From CATOSP01 sp965205385 (GTDB lineage: Bacteria > Chloroflexota > Dehalococcoidia > Lucifugimonadales > UBA3495), in assembly GCA_965205385.1 (NCBI GenBank), contig CBDBGS010000008.1, forward strand, positions 1,302,001 through 1,366,000: a DNA stretch of 64,000 nucleotides, read 5' to 3'. A program made the position numbers and the translations under genes. Shown in pieces: positions 59,915 through 64,000 of this stretch (within the stretch, counting starts at the first letter, position 1; each line of letters opens with the position of its first letter). Below the pieces are notes generated by a model that saw only the letters and a program-made list of their open reading frames with translations, was not told where the DNA came from and did not search any database.

Positions 59915-60298
59915 ATGCTCGACGATTATTTCCGGCAGTACGGCCTGATCGCGATATTTATTGCGATTGCCATCATCGTGCCAACCAGTATGTTGACGAT
60001 TTCGTGGTTGGCTTCCCGGATCGGACTCCGTCCCCAGAACTCCACAGAGGTAAAACGGGATACCTACGAATGTGGTATGGAAGCCATTGGCGGCAGGTGG
60101 GGACAGTTTAACTTCCGATATTATATGTACGCGGTCCTATTCGTCGTATTCGACGTTGAGGTGGTATTCCTTTATCCCTGGGCAACGAAGTTCCTTAGCC
60201 TCGAGCTATTCGCGCTCATCGAGATGTTTGTGTTCGTCGCGATCCTGTTGGTGGCCTGGGCTTACGCCTGGCGCAAGGGGGACTTGGAGTGGGCATAA
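59915..60298 (+). CDS. nuoA: NADH-quinone oxidoreductase subunit A
   Basis: A 127-residue NuoA with three transmembrane helices: AIFIAIAIIVPTSMLTISWL, then a loop with the conserved TYECGMEAIG and FNFRYYMYAVLFVVFDVEVV, then a last helix IEMFVFVAILLVAWAYAW. Start ATG at 59915 has GAGGG upstream. It opens the complex I operon. Confidence 0.95.
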   Translation: MLDDYFRQYGLIAIFIAIAIIVPTSMLTISWLASRIGLRPQNSTEVKRDTYECGMEAIGGRWGQFNFRYYMYAVLFVVFDVEVVFLYPWATKFLSLELFALIEMFVFVAILLVAWAYAWRKGDLEWA

Positions 60299-60945
60299 AC
60301 GGGGAACCGGAAATGCCGGAATACGGTAGCGGACCCCTCCACCAAAGGACCTGGCACATTGACCAAGCCGAAGGGAAGACGGTCCAGGGTCTCAAAGACA
60401 CCGCTGTCGAGCCCAAGGCCGAGCCCCTAATCGAAGTGCCTGACGACCTCAAGGGTAACCTCGTGGTCACATCCGTAGACGCGCTGGTCAATTGGGGGCG
60501 GAAGGCGGCGCTTTGGCCCGTCACCTTCGGTCTGGCATGCTGCGCATTCGAGATGATCGCATCGGCGATGGGCCGGTTCGACATCGCCCGGTTCGGCATG
60601 GAGGCGTTTCGCGCCTCTCCCAGGCAGGCGGACCTGATGATAATCGCCGGGACCGTGACATGGAAAATGGCCCCCGCAATTGAGCGCATTCACGAGCAGA
60701 TGGCAGAGCCCAAGTGGGTCATCTCCATGGGCGTCTGCGCCACCAGCGGCGGACCGTATTACGGTTCATACAGTGTTGTACCGGGTGTCGATCACATCAT
60801 CCCGGTGGATGTCTACGTACCCGGGTGCCCTCCTCGCCCCGACGCCCTTCTGTTTGGGATCATGGAGCTTCACGAGAAGATTTCTAAGTACCACAACCTG
60901 CGCCCTGGCCGCGGCCCAGGGGCCCCCACGCTACCGGAAAACTGA
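60289..60945 (+). CDS. nuoB: NADH-quinone oxidoreductase subunit B
   Basis: A 218-residue subunit that binds cluster N2. Ligands are Cys84 and Cys85 in GLACCAFEM, Cys150 in MGVCATSGG and Cys180 in YVPGCPPRP. The first 50 residues are an extension. The GTG at 60289 overlaps nuoA by 10 nt; ATG at 60313 is another candidate. Confidence 0.95.
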   Translation: MGINGEPEMPEYGSGPLHQRTWHIDQAEGKTVQGLKDTAVEPKAEPLIEVPDDLKGNLVVTSVDALVNWGRKAALWPVTFGLACCAFEMIASAMGRFDIARFGMEAFRASPRQADLMIIAGTVTWKMAPAIERIHEQMAEPKWVISMGVCATSGGPYYGSYSVVPGVDHIIPVDVYVPGCPPRPDALLFGIMELHEKISKYHNLRPGRGPGAPTLPEN

Positions 60946-61391
60946 TGATGCCCTTCCGAGCGTTGTCGGGACAGGACCTGGCGGAGCGGATCAACGGGGC
61001 CCTGGACTCCACTGTGGAGAAGTGGGACGACGACGCCGTTTGGGTGCAGCCCTCCAGCATGGAACGCGTGGCGTGGTTTCTGAAAGATGGCGAGGGGCTG
61101 GACTTTCAGTACCTGAACGCCGTCAGCGCCATTGATTTCATTGACTGCTTCGACGTGGTCTATCACCTGACCTCCTTCCGTCAACAACATAAGGCGGTGG
61201 TCAAGGCTAGGCTATACGGCCGGGAGTCGCTGTCTCTGCCTTCGGTCTACTCCGTGTGGCGGGGGGCCGATCTCCAGGAAAGGGAAGTCTGGGACCTGAT
61301 GGGCATACATTTCGAAGGTCATCCCAACATGAAGCGGATAATGCTCTGGGAGGGGTTCGACGGACATCCCCTCCGCAAGGACTACCTGTAG
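60945..61391 (+). CDS. nuoC: NADH-quinone oxidoreductase subunit C
   Basis: A 148-residue 30-kDa-type subunit. FLKDGEGLDFQYLNAVSAID, VYHLTSF, SVYSVWRGADLQEREVWDLM and the terminal FDGHPLRKDYL are the family blocks. The ATG overlaps the nuoB stop by one base. Slightly shorter than common NuoC (about 160-200). Confidence 0.93.
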   Translation: MMPFRALSGQDLAERINGALDSTVEKWDDDAVWVQPSSMERVAWFLKDGEGLDFQYLNAVSAIDFIDCFDVVYHLTSFRQQHKAVVKARLYGRESLSLPSVYSVWRGADLQEREVWDLMGIHFEGHPNMKRIMLWEGFDGHPLRKDYL

Positions 61392-61452
61392 CGGTGAGTC
61401 ACCGGATTTCACCCTCAATCCCCAACCCCGGCATTGGACCCTCGGAATAAGC

Positions 61453-62559
61453 ATGCGCATTCGCACTGAGCCCATGACCGTGAACGTCGGTCCACAGCAC
61501 CCCAGCACCCACGGGGTGTTCCGGCTGCGAATCACCTTTGACGGCGAGGAGATTCTGGAGGTCGAGCCGGTCTTCGGCTACCTGCACCGCGGAACGGAGA
61601 AGCTGGCGGAGGAACGTACCTACGTCCAGGTCGTCACCCTGACCGACAGGCTGGACTATGTGTCCTCGATGATTAACAACCAAGCGTATTGTCTGGCGGT
61701 GGAGAAGCTGCTGGATATAGAGCCCCCAGACCGGGGTAAGTACCTCCGCACCATCGCCGCAGAACTTCAACGCATAGCCGCGCACCTGATGGGGGTGGGA
61801 TTCTTCCTGCAAGACCTGGGGACTCTGGGTACCCCGCTCATGTATTGCTTCCGCACCAGGGAGAAGATTCTCGACTTGTTTGAGATGCTATGCGGCGCGC
61901 GGATTACGGTCAGCTATTTGAGGCCCGGTGGGGTTTTCGCCGATGCGCCGGAGGACTTCTGGCCCGCCCTGGACCAGTTCATGAAGGAGTTGCCTTCGGA
62001 AATAGGGGAACTGGAACAACTGGTCCTCGAAAACGAGATCGTCATGGTCCGCACACGCGGCGTCAGCCCTCTTCCCTTGGATATGGCCATCAACTCCTCG
62101 GTAAGCGGGCCAGTGCTGCGGGCGAGTGGGCTGGCGTGGGACTGGCGCAAGGTCGAGCCCTATGACGCCTACGACCGGGTGGAGTTCGACGTTCCGGTGG
62201 CGCAAAACGGGGACAACTATGACAGGTTCTGGGTGCGGATGCAGGAGATACACCAGAGCGCCCGGATCATCGAGCAATGTGCGCAACAAATCGAGCCGGG
62301 GCCCGTGCGCCTGGAGCTACCCCTGGTCCTCAGGCCTGAGCCCGGTAAAGAAGCCTACGGGAGAGTGGAGGCTTCGAAAGGGGAACTCGCATTCTACCTG
62401 TTCAGCGACGGAGGAGTCAGCCCGTACCGTTGCAAGATACGATCGCCGTCGCTGATAAATCTCACGGTGACCGAACATTTATTGGTCGGCTGGAAGTTGG
62501 CCGACATGATCGTGACCCTGGGCAGCGTCGATATCAACATGGGTGAAGTTGACCGGTGA
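61453..62559 (+). CDS. nuoD: NADH-quinone oxidoreductase subunit D
   Basis: A 368-residue 49-kDa-type subunit at the quinone site. VNVGPQHPSTHGVFRLRITF and GYLHRGTEKLAEERTYVQV are the signature; the RIAAHLMGVGFFLQDLG helix and C-terminal GSVDINMGEVDR are present. It overlaps nuoH by 4 nt. Confidence 0.95.
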   Translation: MRIRTEPMTVNVGPQHPSTHGVFRLRITFDGEEILEVEPVFGYLHRGTEKLAEERTYVQVVTLTDRLDYVSSMINNQAYCLAVEKLLDIEPPDRGKYLRTIAAELQRIAAHLMGVGFFLQDLGTLGTPLMYCFRTREKILDLFEMLCGARITVSYLRPGGVFADAPEDFWPALDQFMKELPSEIGELEQLVLENEIVMVRTRGVSPLPLDMAINSSVSGPVLRASGLAWDWRKVEPYDAYDRVEFDVPVAQNGDNYDRFWVRMQEIHQSARIIEQCAQQIEPGPVRLELPLVLRPEPGKEAYGRVEASKGELAFYLFSDGGVSPYRCKIRSPSLINLTVTEHLLVGWKLADMIVTLGSVDINMGEVDR

Positions 62560-63755
62560 GCTGCGTCTTATCCCAGGACAGTATCCTCTACGGGACGCCC
62601 CTGCTGAGGTGGGTGTATGAGTTGGCCGGCTTGTTCCTGCCGTGCTGGCTGTCATATTTCCTGGCGGGGTTGGTCATCATGGTTATCCTGGTCAACGCGG
62701 TGCTCTTGGGGGCGGCGGTGTTCGTGTGGACGGAGCGGCGGTTGATCGGGAGGTTCCACAACCGTGTGGGACCCAACCGGTGGGGGCCATTCGGCACATT
62801 CCAGCCCATCGCCGACTTGCTCAAGCTGATCGTCAAAGAAGACTTGGTCCCGGCGGGGGCCGACAAGATCGCGTTCGTGGCTGCCCCGGTAATCATGGTG
62901 TCGACCGCCATCCTAATGCTGGCGGTGGTGCCCTTCTCCAAGAACACCGCGCTGGCCGACCTCAACGTCGGCGTTCTGTACGTGCTTGCCGTAACCTCCC
63001 TGACCTCGGTGGCCATTTTGATGGCCGGATGGGCGTCCAACAACCGTTACGCCCTATTCGGCGCGGCCAGGGGAGTGGCGGTGTTGATTAGCTACGAAGT
63101 CCCCGTGGTGCTTTGCTTGCTCGGTGTCGTCATGGTAGCCGGGTCGATGTCACTGGCCGACGTCGTGGCCGCCCAGGCAATACCCTTCCTCCTGGTGCAG
63201 CCGCTGGCTATGTTCGTGTTTCTCGCCGGGACTTCGGCGGAGTTGAACCGCACCCCCTTCGACGTCGCCGAGGCTGAATCGGAGTTGATCGCCGGGTACC
63301 ATATCGAGTACAGCGGCATCAAGTTCGGGCTCATTCAGGCTGCGGAATTCGGTGGTGTGGTAACAGCATCAGCGGTGATCGTGACGCTGTTCCTATCAGG
63401 TTGGGCAGGTCCGGCCAGCGCCTACATCGGTTGGTTCTGGTTCCTGCTGAAGGTGGGCGTGGTCGCGTTCCTGTTCATCTGGGTTAGGGCAACCTTTCCC
63501 CGGCTCCGTATCGACCAGATAATGGCGTTTGCCTGGAAGTTCCTGATGCCGCTGAGCTTCATCAACCTTCTGGCAACCAGCCTGGAAGTTTACTTCTTAA
63601 GGGATGCCAATGGTTCTCTGACAACCAATGACCTCTGGATTATGACGGGGGTTAACCTGGCGATCGCCGCCGTTTGCATCCCCCTGTTCGGTAGCCTGAT
63701 CCGGGACAAAGTAAGGCCCGCAAGATGGCGGCCCGCAGCGGGTGAGGTGACATAA
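62556..63755 (+). CDS. nuoH: NADH-quinone oxidoreductase subunit H
   Basis: A 399-residue proton-module subunit with about eight helices. VWTERRLIGRFHNRVGPNRW and the later GTSAELNRTPFDVAEAESEL and IRATFPR-like VRATFPRLRIDQIM are the NuoH signatures. Start is GTG at 62556. Directly after nuoD, no nuoE, nuoF or nuoG is present. Confidence 0.95.
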   Translation: MSCVLSQDSILYGTPLLRWVYELAGLFLPCWLSYFLAGLVIMVILVNAVLLGAAVFVWTERRLIGRFHNRVGPNRWGPFGTFQPIADLLKLIVKEDLVPAGADKIAFVAAPVIMVSTAILMLAVVPFSKNTALADLNVGVLYVLAVTSLTSVAILMAGWASNNRYALFGAARGVAVLISYEVPVVLCLLGVVMVAGSMSLADVVAAQAIPFLLVQPLAMFVFLAGTSAELNRTPFDVAEAESELIAGYHIEYSGIKFGLIQAAEFGGVVTASAVIVTLFLSGWAGPASAYIGWFWFLLKVGVVAFLFIWVRATFPRLRIDQIMAFAWKFLMPLSFINLLATSLEVYFLRDANGSLTTNDLWIMTGVNLAIAAVCIPLFGSLIRDKVRPARWRPAAGEVT

Positions 63756-64000
63756 TGTACGGTATGGGAATGGTCAAGGGCCTGTTGGTGACACTTAAAA
63801 ACATGACCAAAAAGCCGTTCACCGTTCAATACCCGGAAGAGCGGCTGAAGCAGCACCCCCGCTTTCGGGGCGAGGAATTCGTATGGTACGAAGAGCGGTG
63901 CACCGGCTGCGCCTCCTGTGCAAAATTTTGCCCATTAGGGATCATCAAGATCGTGACAAGCCCGAGCCAGACCGCGCCGGCGCAGGGTGACAAGTACCTG
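63755..64000 (+). CDS. nuoI: NADH-quinone oxidoreductase subunit I (3' truncated by window)
   Basis: ATG at 63755 shares its A with the nuoH stop (TAATG). 82 codons are visible. The first ferredoxin-type cluster is C49-x2-C52-x2-C55-x3-C59 in CTGCASCAKFCP. The second cluster lies beyond the window. An FTVQYPEERL segment before the cluster is typical. This fits nuoABCDHI order. Confidence 0.93.
   Translation, partial: MYGMGMVKGLLVTLKNMTKKPFTVQYPEERLKQHPRFRGEEFVWYEERCTGCASCAKFCPLGIIKIVTSPSQTAPAQGDKYL

Overview
The window looks like a chromosomal segment of a Chloroflexota bacterium, most likely a Dehalococcoidia or SAR202-type lineage. This is inferred from gene content, not from a database search. 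Pointers are the F420/flavin luciferase-like monooxygenases, several CaiB-type CoA-transferases, a phosphatidylinositol-mannoside style lipid locus, a complex I operon that runs A-B-C-D-H-I with no NADH-input genes, and a MoxR/DUF58/DUF4129 cluster. The sequence is GC-rich and densely coded on both strands. I saw no prophage, CRISPR array or rRNA.

Layout. 1-1.4 kb: 3' part of alaS, then ruvX. 1.7 kb: tRNA-Gln. 2-6.4 kb: sugar nucleotidyltransferase, MoxR ATPase, DUF58 and DUF4129 membrane proteins. 6.5-10.9 kb (minus): LLM oxidoreductase, ribH, double-thioredoxin protein, CDP-alcohol phosphatidyltransferase, PimA-like glycosyltransferase and a decayed inositol-phosphate synthase fragment. 11-15.3 kb (minus): PP2C phosphatase, kinase-like protein, prmA, dnaJ. 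15.3-17.2 kb: a degraded patch with an IS1-type transposase remnant, a perfect 15-bp tandem repeat, an amber-interrupted membrane protein and another anchored protein. 17.4-22 kb: rny, ymdB, PHP phosphoesterase, plsY, zinc-finger membrane protein. 22-23.7 kb (minus): recA-recX. 23.9-31.2 kb: glutaredoxin-like protein, TPR protein, second PlsY, membrane-fused sulfite-oxidase-like enzyme, nitroreductase, methyltransferase and a Tes-like radical SAM enzyme. 31.4-41 kb: CoA-transferase, two MFS exporters, inositol monophosphatase family protein, trpS, PAC2 protein, enoyl-CoA hydratase, a second LLM enzyme and a coiled-coil protein. 41.4-47 kb: Mut7-C protein, histone-deacetylase-like enzyme, and the hspR-grpE-dnaK operon with a divergent small zinc-ribbon gene. 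47-50 kb: second sulfite-oxidase-like protein, a tandem-repeat spacer and selD. 50-54.6 kb: ABC exporter, ThuA protein, degenerate receiver, CoA-transferase, tRNA-Met. 55-59.6 kb: moaC, rnhA, moaA, rdgB, CoA-transferase. 59.9-64 kb: nuoABCDH and the start of nuoI.

The strongest observations are these. (1) selD is itself a selenoprotein gene: an in-frame TGA sits exactly at the catalytic Cys17 position, and a hairpin follows it. (2) A perfect 21-bp palindrome between hspR and the small zinc-ribbon gene supplies the TTGACA -35 hexamers of two overlapping divergent promoters, with the TTGA-N11-TCAA geometry of an HspR operator (HAIR). (3) The inositol-phosphate synthase gene has decayed to a C-terminal relic beside an otherwise intact PI-lipid locus. 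(4) A Tes-like radical SAM enzyme is paired with a Cys-Cys methyltransferase. (5) The IS1 remnant carries four perfect EIWTY repeats, next to an amber-interrupted gene. moaA, moaC and two sulfite-oxidase-like Moco enzymes, ribH and the flavin/F420 enzymes, and selD with the redox proteins, give the window a redox-cofactor flavour. No single novel defence-like or biosynthetic island stands out.
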